64,000 nucleotides of DNA from Methanoculleus chikugoensis (lineage in GTDB: Archaea; Halobacteriota; Methanomicrobia; Methanomicrobiales; Methanoculleaceae), in assembly GCF_019669965.1 (NCBI RefSeq), contig NZ_AP019781.1, positions 62,001 to 126,000 of the forward strand, read 5' to 3'. Below are positions 1 to 8,286 of this stretch, in pieces; position 1 is the first letter of the stretch, and each line of letters starts with the position of its first letter. A program made the translations under genes and the position numbers. The notes under the pieces were generated by a model, which saw nothing but the letters and a program-made list of their open reading frames with translations, did no database searches and was not told where the DNA came from.

Positions 1-154
1 TCGCGGTGCATTCACTCAGGTAGACATGTCGTATGTTTTTAACCGTTTTCGCGGCTTCTTTCACTGCATTGGCCGCCGCATCCTCCCATCCGGTCGGGGA
101 GCTGCCGATCAACTCGATGACTTTGGCCACGGAAGGCCCACCCGTTGTTGCCAT
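1..154 (-). CDS. Dodecin family flavin-binding protein (3' part missing at window edge)
   Basis: The reverse strand reads MATTGGPSVAKVIELIGSSP and then a helix with Trp, Glu and Asp (SPTGWEDAAANAV) followed by KEAAKTVKNIRHVYL. This is the dodecin pattern (VxKVIExIGSSxxSWxDA...A...A..T..NI). Dodecins are about 70-residue proteins that form dodecameric shells storing or buffering flavins. About 51 residues are present and the C-terminus lies beyond the left edge. Two in-frame ATGs exist. The one at 154 has GGAGGA six bases upstream, whereas the ATG at 160 abuts that SD, so 154 is preferred. It is a cytosolic single gene with its own TATA box. Confidence 0.85.
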   Translation of the reverse strand, partial: MATTGGPSVAKVIELIGSSPTGWEDAAANAVKEAAKTVKNIRHVYLSECTA

Positions 155-160
155 GTTCAT

Positions 161-204
161 TCCTCCACGGTCACCCTGAGGCATACCACCCAGATAAAGA
201 TTTG
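161..204 (-). promoter_or_regulatory. Promoter and ribosome binding site of the dodecin gene
   Basis: On the minus strand a TATA-like CTTTATCT (193-200) lies about 22-30 nt before the SD GGAGGA (161-166). A transcript would start near 171, giving a short leader. The rest of the 155-453 intergenic interval shows no other gene or repeat that I can support. Confidence 0.5.
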
Positions 205-453
205 CAGCGTAATACCCGGATGGTCGGGAGCGGCGTGCCGGCTACAGGGAGAGGTTCAGCCGGAGCAAGGCAGGAGGGAGACGGCGATAGTAGTAGCGGG
301 ATCAGGAAATAGTCCGGACGAAGCCCGCACCTTCGGTCCTTTAACTCCCGCTGTTCCGGGGGCGGGCAGTTCGGGGCGATAAGTCGTCCCGGGATCCGGT
401 GGAGGTGGGCATACGCAGGCCCGGACAACCTGCACGCCATCCCGGCCCCGCCT

Positions 454-1857
454 CTACATCGCCGGAGGGACGGAGAGGGGTTTCTCCTCGTCCTTGACGA
501 GCGGGTAGTTCGCCGCCTTCCACCCGATCGTGCCGCCGAGCAGGTTCGTGACGTTTCTAAACCCGTGCTTCTCCAGGATGCTCGCCGCAAGGCTCCCCTT
601 GAACCCGGCGTCGCAGTGGACGACGATCCGCTTATCCTCCGGGATCTCGTCGATATGCTCCTCGAGATGCCCGACGTAGATGTGGTGCGATCCCTGGATG
701 TAGCCGTCCTCCTCCCGGTGATTAACGTTCCTGACGTCGAGCACCCAGATCGACGGGTCGTCCAGATTCTCGGCGAGGTCGGGGGGGGACCAGGTGCCGG
801 AGCGCTCGACGGTCTCGCCCTGCTTGAACCAGGCTGCAAACCCGCCCGCGAGGTATCCCGCGATGTTGTCGTAGCCGAGCCGGACAAAGTGGCGCACCAC
901 GTGATCCAGGTCCAGGTTGAAGTCGTCCACGAGGACGATCGGGTTCTCGTAGTTCAGGTAGTAACCCATGTAGAGGGGAAGACCCTGCCGCCAGATACTG
1001 ATGGTTCCGGGGATGTGCCCGCCGGCGAAACTCGTCGGGGACCGGATATCGACGATCTGTACGCCCCGATCCATGAGCGAGCGGATCTCCCGGGCCGAAT
1101 ACGCCCGCAGGTGCGGCAGGTTGTAGATCAGGGGCGGCCCTTCCCGGTTGAGCTTGCGCATCATCCTGAAATACTGCGGCTCGTAGAGCCGTTCGTTCAC
1201 TTTGCGCTCGACGAACGTCTCCTCCGGGAGGGAGAGCAGCCTGTTCGTCGCCTTCTCAAACCCGATGGTCGTGTACTCCCGGTCGCTGATCTTCCCGCCG
1301 CAGACGGAACCCGCGCCGTGGGCGGGGCAGACGATCGTGCCGTCGGGGAGCGGGAGGATCTTCTGGTGCAGGCTCTCATACAGCAACTCTGAGGCCTCCC
1401 GCCGCTTATCCTCGCCCGCGAGATCGGTCCTCCCCACATCCCCGGCGAAGAGCGCGTCGCCGGTAAAGACCATCAGGGGATCGTCGGAGACCGATCGATC
1501 GCGGAGCAGGAGCGATATGCTCTCTACGGTATGGCCGGGCGTCTCCAGGATCTCGAGTTCGAGCGGACCGAACGAGAACGTCTCCCCCTCCCGGACAGCG
1601 GTGCCGAACCCGAACTCCTCCCGGGCACCGTGCAGGATCTCCGCCCCGGTCGGACGGGCGAGGTCCCGGGAGCCGGTGACGTAATCCTCGTTTCTATGCG
1701 TCTCAAAAATCTTCGTGATCTTCATACCCTCGCGCCCGGCGACGGCCGCGTAGACCAGGCAGTCGCGCCTCGGATCGATGACCGCCGCCTCCCCGTCCGC
1801 CCCGACGATGTATGAGTTGTGAGCAAGGATATCGGACTTAATCTTCTCAAACAGCAT
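454..1857 (-). CDS. Metallo-beta-lactamase fold hydrolase with two rhodanese domains (persulfide dioxygenase-like)
   Basis: A 467-residue protein with an N-terminal MBL domain (about 1-205) and two rhodanese domains (about 255-345 and 365-455), the architecture of persulfide dioxygenase/sulfurtransferase fusions. Visible ligands are His54 (THRNEDY), His109 (GHT), Asp134 (GDALF) and His180 (PAHG). The second His of the usual HxHxD motif is Asn56. The three residues that hold mononuclear iron in ETHE1-type enzymes (first His, GHT His, GD Asp) are all kept. Rhodanese 1 lacks its loop cysteine (VLVDDF), while rhodanese 2 has Cys415 in HCDAGFKGS. A role in sulfane-sulfur metabolism is likely by family, but the exact substrate is inferred. 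It is a single gene with a TATA box and SD. Confidence 0.85.
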   Translation of the reverse strand: MLFEKIKSDILAHNSYIVGADGEAAVIDPRRDCLVYAAVAGREGMKITKIFETHRNEDYVTGSRDLARPTGAEILHGAREEFGFGTAVREGETFSFGPLELEILETPGHTVESISLLLRDRSVSDDPLMVFTGDALFAGDVGRTDLAGEDKRREASELLYESLHQKILPLPDGTIVCPAHGAGSVCGGKISDREYTTIGFEKATNRLLSLPEETFVERKVNERLYEPQYFRMMRKLNREGPPLIYNLPHLRAYSAREIRSLMDRGVQIVDIRSPTSFAGGHIPGTISIWRQGLPLYMGYYLNYENPIVLVDDFNLDLDHVVRHFVRLGYDNIAGYLAGGFAAWFKQGETVERSGTWSPPDLAENLDDPSIWVLDVRNVNHREEDGYIQGSHHIYVGHLEEHIDEIPEDKRIVVHCDAGFKGSLAASILEKHGFRNVTNLLGGTIGWKAANYPLVKDEEKPLSVPPAM

Positions 1858-1863
1858 CCGAAT

Positions 1864-1926
1864 TCATCTCCCGGGTGGTGGAACCCGTTCCGATGAGCCG
1901 GGATACGGGACGGATATATAAAAGGG
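1864..1926 (-). promoter_or_regulatory. Promoter and SD of the MBL/rhodanese gene
   Basis: The minus strand carries a strong TATA element (CTTTTATATATCC, within 1912-1926). An SD-like GGGAGATGA (1864-1872) lies just before the ATG at 1857. The predicted leader is about 35-40 nt. Confidence 0.6.
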
Positions 1927-1987
1927 TTCCGGGGGATACGGGGAGAGAGCAGGCGCTTCCTGCCGGCGTCCGGGGAGCAGAATCCTT

Positions 1988-4036
1988 TCACTCCTGCCGG
2001 ACGGCCCTGACCTCAAGGATGCTGCCCACCGCCTTGAACGCATCCTCGAGCTCCTCGAAGTTCGGGATCCGGGAGCCCCGCAGAATGCGCAGCCCGCTCC
2101 TGATGCTGTCGCCGCCGAGCATGCAGCCCACCACCATCTTCTCCGTGTTGCGAGAGAACCGGACGATCTCGTTTGCGACGTGCGCCGGATCGACGAGCGT
2201 GGTCGGCACGGCGATCACGAACGCGATGTCCCAGAACTCCTGGTGGCGGATCAGCACGTCGAAGAGGGCGGCGAACCGGGTGGCGTCGGCGTCCCCGAGG
2301 ATGTCCATGGGGTTTGCGTGGTTCCAGAACGGCGGGAGGAAGGCATTGAGCTCGCGAAGCACGTCGTCGGGGAGGTCGACCATATCGACCCCGTAGGCCT
2401 CGGCGTAGTCGGAGGCGAGGACGGCGAACCCCCCCGCACTGGTGACGGCGATCGCCCGCTTGCCGCGAGGGTAACCCTCGGAGGCCAGGAGTTCCGCGAG
2501 GTTGAAGGCGTCCCGCAGGCTCCTGGCCGGGATCACCCCCGCCTGCCGGAACGCCGCGATGTAGACCTCGTAACTCCCGGCGAGCGACCCGGTGTGGGAC
2601 GACGCCGCGGCCTTCCCCTTCCGGGACGACCCGGACTTCACCGCCACCACCGGCTTTCTTCCGGCGACCTCGCCGACGATCTGCATGAACCCGCGTCCGT
2701 CCTGGATCTCCTCGATGTACAGGGTGACCGACCGGGTCATGGTGTCCTGCTCGGCGAACCGAAGAAAATGCTCGAACCCGAGATCCGCCTGGTTGCCGAC
2801 GCTGATGACGGTCGAGAACCCGAACTCCTCGGGGAGGCTCCAGTCGATGACGGTGGTGATGATCGCGCCGCTCTGGGAGATGAAGGCAACGTCTCCCGCT
2901 CTCGGCGAGACGGGGTCGAACGTGGCGTTGATCCTCATGTGAGGCATCATGATCCCGAGACAGTTCGGGCCGATGATCCGGATGGAGTGCCGCCTTGCAA
3001 TCGCCGTGACCTTCTCTTCGAGAGCCGTGCCTTCACCGCCGATCTCGCGGAACCCGGCGGTGACGATGACCGCGAGACGGACGCCTTTCTTCCCGCACTC
3101 CTCCATCACCTCCGGGACGATCCGGGCGGGCACGGCGATGACCGCCCAGTCGACCGGGCCCGGGATGTCCAGAACGGAGGGGTAGGTTGTTCGCCCGAAG
3201 AGCTCGCTCCTCGAGGGGTTGACCGGGTAGAGGTTGCCGGAAAACGAGAGCAGGTTCCGCAGAACCGAGTAGCCCACCTTGTTCGGGCTTGCGGAGGCGC
3301 CGATCACGGCGATGGATTCCGGGTAGAAGATATCCGGGGGCGCCCGGACGCTGAGCCGGGAAGCCGCCCCCCCGGCGGTCTCCCCGACGATGATCCTTGC
3401 ATCGACGACGCTGACACCTTTCTCATACACGATGACGGGGTTCAGGTCGAACTCCCTGATACGCGGATCTTCGATGAAGGTCTGTGCCATGGCGGCGATG
3501 ACGCGGACGAGCGCCTCCTCGTCCTTCGGGGCCTCGCCCCGGTATCCCCGGACGAGCCGGTAGCCCTCGATCTCGCGGATCATGGCGCGGATCTCGCCTT
3601 CGGTTGCGGGCAGCACCCGGATGGAGGCGTCTGCGAGAAGTTCCACCAGTTTCCCCCCGAGACCGAACGTGATCACCTTCCCGAACGAAGGATCGGTCTT
3701 TCCGCCGATCAGCACCTCGAGCCCCGCGGGCATCTGTTTCTCGACGATGATGCCGGTGACCGTCGCCTCCGGGGCACGGACGGCGGCGTTCTGCATGATT
3801 GTCCGGAACGCCTCTTCTGCCCCTTCAGGGCTCTCGATCCCGGTTACGACCCCGCCGACATCGCTTTTGTGGACGATCTCCGGCGAGATGACCTTCATGA
3901 CGACGGGGTAGCCTATCCGCCCGGCGGCCGCCCGCGCATCGGAGGCGCTGGTGGCGAGGTGATGGGGGGGCACCGGTATCCCGCACGATTCGAGCAAGCG
4001 GTAGCCCTCAGATTCGGTTAACATCCTCTCCGGCAT
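1988..4036 (-). CDS. NDP-forming acyl-CoA synthetase (fused beta-alpha, acetate-CoA ligase type)
   Basis: A 682-residue fusion of an ATP-grasp beta unit (about 1-225; GYPVVMKV, HKSDVGGV, EFDLNPV) and an alpha unit starting near 235 with a CoA-binding Rossmann fold (SIAVIGASASPNKVG), then succinyl-CoA-synthetase-like domains (GPNCLG, SQSGAI). The phospho-histidine of this family appears as His481 in SHTGSLAG. These enzymes convert acyl-CoA + ADP + Pi to acid + CoA + ATP, and run in the acid-activating direction in some archaea. The alpha/beta order is reversed relative to separately encoded ACDs. The substrate (acetate or aryl/branched acids) cannot be read from sequence. It starts at ATG 4036 with GAGGAA upstream. 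Confidence 0.9.
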   Translation of the reverse strand: MPERMLTESEGYRLLESCGIPVPPHHLATSASDARAAAGRIGYPVVMKVISPEIVHKSDVGGVVTGIESPEGAEEAFRTIMQNAAVRAPEATVTGIIVEKQMPAGLEVLIGGKTDPSFGKVITFGLGGKLVELLADASIRVLPATEGEIRAMIREIEGYRLVRGYRGEAPKDEEALVRVIAAMAQTFIEDPRIREFDLNPVIVYEKGVSVVDARIIVGETAGGAASRLSVRAPPDIFYPESIAVIGASASPNKVGYSVLRNLLSFSGNLYPVNPSRSELFGRTTYPSVLDIPGPVDWAVIAVPARIVPEVMEECGKKGVRLAVIVTAGFREIGGEGTALEEKVTAIARRHSIRIIGPNCLGIMMPHMRINATFDPVSPRAGDVAFISQSGAIITTVIDWSLPEEFGFSTVISVGNQADLGFEHFLRFAEQDTMTRSVTLYIEEIQDGRGFMQIVGEVAGRKPVVAVKSGSSRKGKAAASSHTGSLAGSYEVYIAAFRQAGVIPARSLRDAFNLAELLASEGYPRGKRAIAVTSAGGFAVLASDYAEAYGVDMVDLPDDVLRELNAFLPPFWNHANPMDILGDADATRFAALFDVLIRHQEFWDIAFVIAVPTTLVDPAHVANEIVRFSRNTEKMVVGCMLGGDSIRSGLRILRGSRIPNFEELEDAFKAVGSILEVRAVRQE

Positions 4037-4111
4037 CTGGATTCCTCACGATATGCCGATCCTGCCGGGATGCATGACCGGCGTCCTGGTGCATCGGTTG
4101 GTCGGGTCTTC

Positions 4112-4124
4112 CATAATAAATATC
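4112..4124 (-). promoter_or_regulatory. TATA box of the acyl-CoA synthetase gene
   Basis: The minus strand reads GATATTTATTATGG. This is about 75 nt before ATG 4036, implying a leader of roughly 55 nt containing the SD GAGGAA. Confidence 0.5.
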
Positions 4125-4294
4125 CGCCCCGGGGGAACGGGGCAGATTTCCGCCAGAGAAAACAGTAAAAAGGAGTTTAACCGGCCAAATGCCGTGGAAG
4201 AGCGCCGGACATTCGGATCCGACGTCCAAAACCCGGGGACGCCATGTCGATTCGGCTGATCACCACAGTGGGTATTACGAATTGGAATTGAATC

Positions 4295-4312
4295 ATACTC
4301 GATAGAGAGTAT
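4295..4312. promoter_or_regulatory. Palindromic operator candidate upstream of the FecBCD-type importer
   Basis: A perfect inverted repeat, ATACTC-GATAGA-GAGTAT, ends 8 nt before the TATA box and 44 nt before the first importer gene. Its position suits binding by a metal-sensing repressor or activator. The identity of the regulator is not shown by the sequence. Confidence 0.45.
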
Positions 4313-4319
4313 TTCGATA

Positions 4320-4330
4320 ACTATAATAAA
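4320..4330 (+). promoter_or_regulatory. TATA box of the importer operon
   Basis: ACTATAATAAA lies about 31 nt before ATG 4356. There is no SD before that ATG, so the mRNA is probably leaderless or nearly so. The remaining part of the 4037-4355 intergenic region contains no further gene. Confidence 0.5.
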
Positions 4331-4355
4331 CAGTGTTACTACTACAGATATTAGT

Positions 4356-5510
4356 ATGCCACCGTTCCGATATAGAGGGGGCCTCACAGCCGCAGTGCTT
4401 GCGGCCCTCGTTCTTGTCATGCTTGCCGCCGGGTGCACCGGCACCGGGACCGTCCAGGGCGGCACCGGCGAAACCGTCACGATCACCGACGGGTTCGGCC
4501 GGACGGTCACCGTTCCTTCGCCGCCGGAGAGCGTCGTCAGTTCGGGTTCCGGGTGTCTCCGTTACCTCGTCTACCTGCAGAGCCAGGACCTCACCGTCGG
4601 CGTCGACGACATCGAAAAGAAAGATCAGACGATAGAAGGCCGGCCCTACGCCCTCGCCTACGGGTCACAGTTCAAGAACCTCCCCCTGATCGGTGAGTTC
4701 CGGGGCAAGGACGACCCGGAGAAGATCCTCGGGATCGGTCCCGCGGTCGTCTTCAAGACAGGGTCCACCGGAACGGCATACGGTACCAGTGCAGCCGAAG
4801 CCGACAAACTCCAGGAGAAGACCGGGATCCCGGTCGTGGCGTTCCCCTACGGCTCGCTGCGGAACGACGCCGAAAAGGCCGAGATGTACACCGGGCTCCG
4901 CACGATGGGCGAGGTTCTCGGGAAACAGGGCCGCGCCGAAGAGGTGATTGCCTACATCGAGGCGACGATCGCCGACCTTGAAGCCCGGACCGCCGATATC
5001 CCCGAAGCCGACCAGAAGACGGTCTACATCGGCGGTGTCTCCTCGGCAGGCGCCCACGGCATCATCTCCACCGAACCGGCCTACCCGCCGTTTTCTTGGG
5101 TGAATACAAAGAACGTCGCGGCCGGACTCGGCACGGCTCACGCGGACGTCGCGAAAGAGGCGCTCGTCGATTGGGATCCCGACTATCTCTTCATTGACGT
5201 CGGCACGATCCAGATGGAGAGCGACGGGGCGATCGGGGAACTGAAGACCGATCCCGCGCTCAAGGGACTTACTGCCACAAAGGAAGGCCGGGTCTACGGT
5301 GTTCTCCCATATAACTTCTACAGCACGAACTACGAGACCGTGCTTGCCAACGCCTACTTCATCGGCAAGACCCTCTACCCCGACCGGTTCGAGGATGTTG
5401 ACCCCGAGGAAAAAGCGGACGAGATCTACACCTTCTTCATCGGGAAACCAGTCTTTGATGAACACAAAAATCAGTATCGGAACCTCGGGTTCGCGGAGAT
5501 CACGCTGTAG
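4356..5510 (+). CDS. ABC transporter substrate-binding lipoprotein (FecB/BtuF type)
   Basis: A 384-residue protein that starts with a hydrophobic export signal ending in the lipobox LAAGC, so it is probably anchored outside the membrane by a modified cysteine. After a Gly/Thr-rich linker it shows the periplasmic-binding fold of the siderophore/cobalamin family (VTITDGFGRTVTVP at its start, paired lobes, a long central helix near EEVIAYIEAT). It delivers ligand to the permease encoded 30 nt downstream. Such clusters in methanogens are annotated for iron chelates or corrinoids, and the sequence does not decide between them. It is the first gene of a three-gene importer operon, with a palindrome upstream that suggests metal control. 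Confidence 0.88.
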   Translation: MPPFRYRGGLTAAVLAALVLVMLAAGCTGTGTVQGGTGETVTITDGFGRTVTVPSPPESVVSSGSGCLRYLVYLQSQDLTVGVDDIEKKDQTIEGRPYALAYGSQFKNLPLIGEFRGKDDPEKILGIGPAVVFKTGSTGTAYGTSAAEADKLQEKTGIPVVAFPYGSLRNDAEKAEMYTGLRTMGEVLGKQGRAEEVIAYIEATIADLEARTADIPEADQKTVYIGGVSSAGAHGIISTEPAYPPFSWVNTKNVAAGLGTAHADVAKEALVDWDPDYLFIDVGTIQMESDGAIGELKTDPALKGLTATKEGRVYGVLPYNFYSTNYETVLANAYFIGKTLYPDRFEDVDPEEKADEIYTFFIGKPVFDEHKNQYRNLGFAEITL

Positions 5511-5540
5511 ACCCGGGTCTAAACAGGAGGATATGACGAG

Positions 5541-6653
5541 ATGCACTTTGCAGACGGGGCCATCCCCACGGACTACGTGGGCTACGTCCGCCGAAAGCAC
5601 CTCTGGATACTCGGGGGGGTGGTCCTCCTCTTTATCCTCCTGATCGTATCCATATCGGTCGGTGCGGTCAGCATCCCCCCGTACGAGGTCTTCCTCTCCA
5701 TCGTGAACGGTATCGTCGACCGGATACACCTGCTCCTCAACCCCGGCACCGTTCTCAACCCCACCAGCACCGACCGGATCGTCTGGAACATCCGCCTCCC
5801 GCAGGCGCTTGCCGCGATCGTCGCCGGGGTGGGGCTCTCGGTGGCGGGGGTCGCCATGCAGTCGATCCTCCGTAACCCGCTCGGCTCGCCGTTCACGCTC
5901 GGCATCTCGAACGCCGGGGCATTCGGGGCTGCCGTCTCGGTCATCGTCCTCGGCACCGGACAGATGCATTCCACGGTCGCCGACGCCGTCACCCTGAACA
6001 ACCCCTACGTGACGACGCTGGTTGCGTTCATCTTCTGTCTCCTTGCGACGGCCGTGATCCTGCTCATATCCCGGATACGCGGGGCGTCTCCTGAGGTGAT
6101 GGTCCTCGCCGGCGTCGCCCTCTCCTCGCTCTTCACGGCGGGGACGATGTTTCTGCAGTACTTCGCCGACGACACCCAGCTCGCCGCCGTCGTCTTCTGG
6201 ACGTTCGGCGACGTCGGCCGGGCCAGCTGGCAGGAACTCGGGATCATGGCCTTTGTCACGACAGCGGCCTCGCTCTACTTCATCGCGAACCGCTGGAACT
6301 ACAACGCGATCGACGCGGGCGATGAGACCGCGAAAGGCCTCGGTGTCAGCGTTGAGCGGGTTCGCGACGTCGGGATGGTCGTCGCGGCGCTCGTATCCGC
6401 CGTGATCGTCTCGTTCCTCGGGGTCATCGGATTTGTGGGGCTCGTCTGCCCGCATATGATGAGGAGGCTCATCGGCGACGACCAGCGCTACCTGATCCCG
6501 GGCTCCTGCGTGATGGGCGGGCTCCTCCTCCTCGCTTCGGACACGGTCGCCCGGATCATCGTGGCTCCCTACATCCTCCCGGTAGCCGTGCTCACGGCGT
6601 TTTTGGGCGCACCGGTCTTCATCTACCTGCTCCTGCGGGGGTACCGGCGATGA
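5541..6653 (+). CDS. FecCD/BtuC-family ABC transporter permease
   Basis: A 370-residue integral membrane protein with about ten hydrophobic segments and the FecCD hallmarks RLPQALAAIVAGVGLSVAGV and NPLGSPFTLGISNAGAFGA near residues 85-130, plus GFVGLVCPHMMR near 295. It forms the dimeric channel of the importer. An AGGAGG lies about 10 nt before the ATG. The N-terminus begins Met-His-Phe-Ala-Asp-Gly, about 25 residues before the first membrane helix, and resembles the metal-binding start of CbiM/NikM proteins. The gene stop overlaps the ATPase start by 4 nt (ATGA), so expression is coupled. Confidence 0.92.
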   Translation: MHFADGAIPTDYVGYVRRKHLWILGGVVLLFILLIVSISVGAVSIPPYEVFLSIVNGIVDRIHLLLNPGTVLNPTSTDRIVWNIRLPQALAAIVAGVGLSVAGVAMQSILRNPLGSPFTLGISNAGAFGAAVSVIVLGTGQMHSTVADAVTLNNPYVTTLVAFIFCLLATAVILLISRIRGASPEVMVLAGVALSSLFTAGTMFLQYFADDTQLAAVVFWTFGDVGRASWQELGIMAFVTTAASLYFIANRWNYNAIDAGDETAKGLGVSVERVRDVGMVVAALVSAVIVSFLGVIGFVGLVCPHMMRRLIGDDQRYLIPGSCVMGGLLLLASDTVARIIVAPYILPVAVLTAFLGAPVFIYLLLRGYRR

Positions 6654-7417
6654 TCCTCGACGTCGACGGCGTGGCGTTCAACTACCGGAGCGCCCCGGTC
6701 ATCCGGGATATCACGTTCGAACTCTCGCCCCACCAGATCCTCGCGATCCTGGGGCCGAACGGTGTCGGGAAGACGACGCTCCTGAAGTGCATGAACACCA
6801 TCCTGCGGCCGAAGGCCGGATCCGTCCTCATCGAGGGGGCGGATCTCCTCGCCGCGGACAGGATGGAGATCGCCCGGAAGGTCGGCTATGTCCCGCAACG
6901 GTGCGAGGCCGGCCGGATGACCGTCTTTGACGCCGTCCTCCTCGGCCGGCGGCCGCATATCGGGTGGGACGTGACGGATAAGGATATCCGGATCGTCGAG
7001 GCGGCGATCCGGATGCTTCACCTCGAAACTCTTTCACTCCGCTACATCGACGAGATGAGCGGCGGAGAACTCCAGAAGGTGAGCATCGCGAGAGCCCTCG
7101 TGCAGGAGCCCCGGGTGCTGCTCCTCGACGAACCGACGAGCAGCCTCGATCTCAAGAACCAGATCGAGATCCTCGGGATCGTCCGGCATGTGACGGCGGA
7201 GCACGACGTCGCCGCGGTGATGACGATGCACGACCTGAACATGGCGCTCCGCTACGCCGACCGGTTCATTCTCTTAAAGGACGGGGTCATCCATGCCGCA
7301 GGGGGCCCCGACGTGGTGACGCCAGGGACCATCGAGGCGGTCTACGGCGTCTCCGTGACGGTCGAACGCTACAACGGGTTCCGCTTCGTCGTGCCCCTGG
7401 AACCGGGGAGCGCCTGA
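6650..7417 (+). CDS. ABC transporter ATP-binding protein (FecE/BtuD type)
   Basis: A 255-residue cytosolic ATPase that powers the FecCD-type permease. It shows Walker A GPNGVGKTT (about residues 36-44), the Q-loop PQR, the signature MSGGELQKV, Walker B VLLLDEPTS with D-loop SSLD, and the switch histidine MTMHDLN. The start overlaps the permease stop by 4 nt, completing the lipoprotein-permease-ATPase operon. Length and motif spacing are normal for the family. Substrate specificity follows the binding protein and stays open between iron chelates and corrinoids. Confidence 0.93.
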   Translation: MILDVDGVAFNYRSAPVIRDITFELSPHQILAILGPNGVGKTTLLKCMNTILRPKAGSVLIEGADLLAADRMEIARKVGYVPQRCEAGRMTVFDAVLLGRRPHIGWDVTDKDIRIVEAAIRMLHLETLSLRYIDEMSGGELQKVSIARALVQEPRVLLLDEPTSSLDLKNQIEILGIVRHVTAEHDVAAVMTMHDLNMALRYADRFILLKDGVIHAAGGPDVVTPGTIEAVYGVSVTVERYNGFRFVVPLEPGSA

Positions 7418-7487
7418 GAGCCCGGAGGCGCCCTCCGGGATAACGTATAAGCCCATCGTCACCGATATGCCCGGCGGGGGGCATATA

Positions 7488-7817
7488 GTGCTTGAGACGT
7501 TCATCGGAATCACCGGGACGGTCCTCGGGACGTTCGGGGCGCTCTTCATCGCCTACGGGGCAGCGATCGCGATGGTCGAACTCCTGGCGCGGGAGACACG
7601 CATCCGGAAACAGAGTTACCGCGACATCCGGTGGACGTTCACCACGCGCATCCTGATCGGCCTTGAGTTCTTCGTTGCCGCGGACGTCATCAAGACAATC
7701 CTCGAACCGACGTTCCAGGATCTGATCATCCTCGGGTCGCTCGTCACGATCAGGACCATCGTGGGTTACTTCCTCGGGAAGGAAGTGAAGGAACTCCCCG
7801 AGGAACGAAAAATGTAA
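7488..7817 (+). CDS. DUF1622 family small membrane protein
   Basis: The protein is about 109 residues with three hydrophobic stretches (ITGTVLGTFGALFIAYGA, ILIGLEFFVAADVIKTIL, IILGSLVTIRTIVGYFL) and a short charged tail. The middle pattern LGLEFxxAADVIxTxxxP is typical of DUF1622, a family of unknown function. I chose GTG 7488 over the in-frame ATG at 7467. The TATA box CGTATAA (7444-7450) would start transcription near 7473, downstream of 7467, and the hydrophobic segment then begins right after the start as in homologues. It is monocistronic and unrelated to the importer upstream. Confidence 0.75.
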   Translation: MLETFIGITGTVLGTFGALFIAYGAAIAMVELLARETRIRKQSYRDIRWTFTTRILIGLEFFVAADVIKTILEPTFQDLIILGSLVTIRTIVGYFLGKEVKELPEERKM

Positions 7818-7842
7818 CGACAGGCGGGGCGGGATCTTCCGG

Positions 7843-8286
7843 TCACGCGTTCTTCGGGTTCCGCGTGGCCTTCAAGTGCGCGTGCGCCCCCTCGACGACT
7901 CTCCTCGAGTTCGCGAAGGTGATCGTCTGTTGCGCCTCGCCGTAGGGGAGCCACCGGTAGTCGATATGTTCGTCCGAGAGCGTCACCTCCTCCTCCGGCG
8001 TCTTGATCAGATAGTAGACGACCTCCTTGTAGACCGTATGCGCCCGGCGCTGGAAGAAGTAGTGAACCTCCTCGCGGAACCCGGGGACGAACTCCGCGCG
8101 GGTGATCCCGGTCTCCTCCTCGAGTTCGCGAAGCACCGTCTCTTCCTCGCTCTCGCCGCGCTCACCGTGCCCTTTCACCAGATCCCAGTGCCCGGCCCCG
8201 TACTGGAGGATGAGGTACTGGAGATCCGTATCCTGTCGGACGACGACTGCCCCGCATGAACGCTCTTTTGCCATGATCTTCTTCAA
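7843..8286 (-). CDS. Nudix hydrolase (diadenosine tetraphosphatase-like)
   Basis: A 147-residue protein with a complete Nudix box (GHGERGESEEETVLRELEEE, then TG; consensus Gx5Ex7REUxEExGU) near residues 40-62. The N-terminus SCGAVVV and the motif LIKTPEEEVTLSDEH match the bis(5'-nucleosyl)-tetraphosphatase branch, which clears Ap4A-type or oxidised nucleotides in the cytosol. It overlaps the stop of the uracil-DNA glycosylase gene by 4 nt (ATGA), so the two form an operon with a plausible shared role in nucleotide/DNA sanitation. An internal ATG at 8274 is an alternative start. The exact substrate is unknown. Confidence 0.9.
   Translation of the reverse strand: MKKIMAKERSCGAVVVRQDTDLQYLILQYGAGHWDLVKGHGERGESEEETVLRELEEETGITRAEFVPGFREEVHYFFQRRAHTVYKEVVYYLIKTPEEEVTLSDEHIDYRWLPYGEAQQTITFANSRRVVEGAHAHLKATRNPKNA

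Noticed and set aside
2180-4021. A 613-residue open frame antisense to the acyl-CoA synthetase
   Set aside because: Shadow of a strongly conserved gene; no recognisable domain.
4665-6455. A 596-residue open frame antisense to the importer genes
   Set aside because: It lies opposite two clearly homologous ABC genes, has the Arg/Asp/Glu/Gly-rich composition of a GC-rich shadow frame and no family features.
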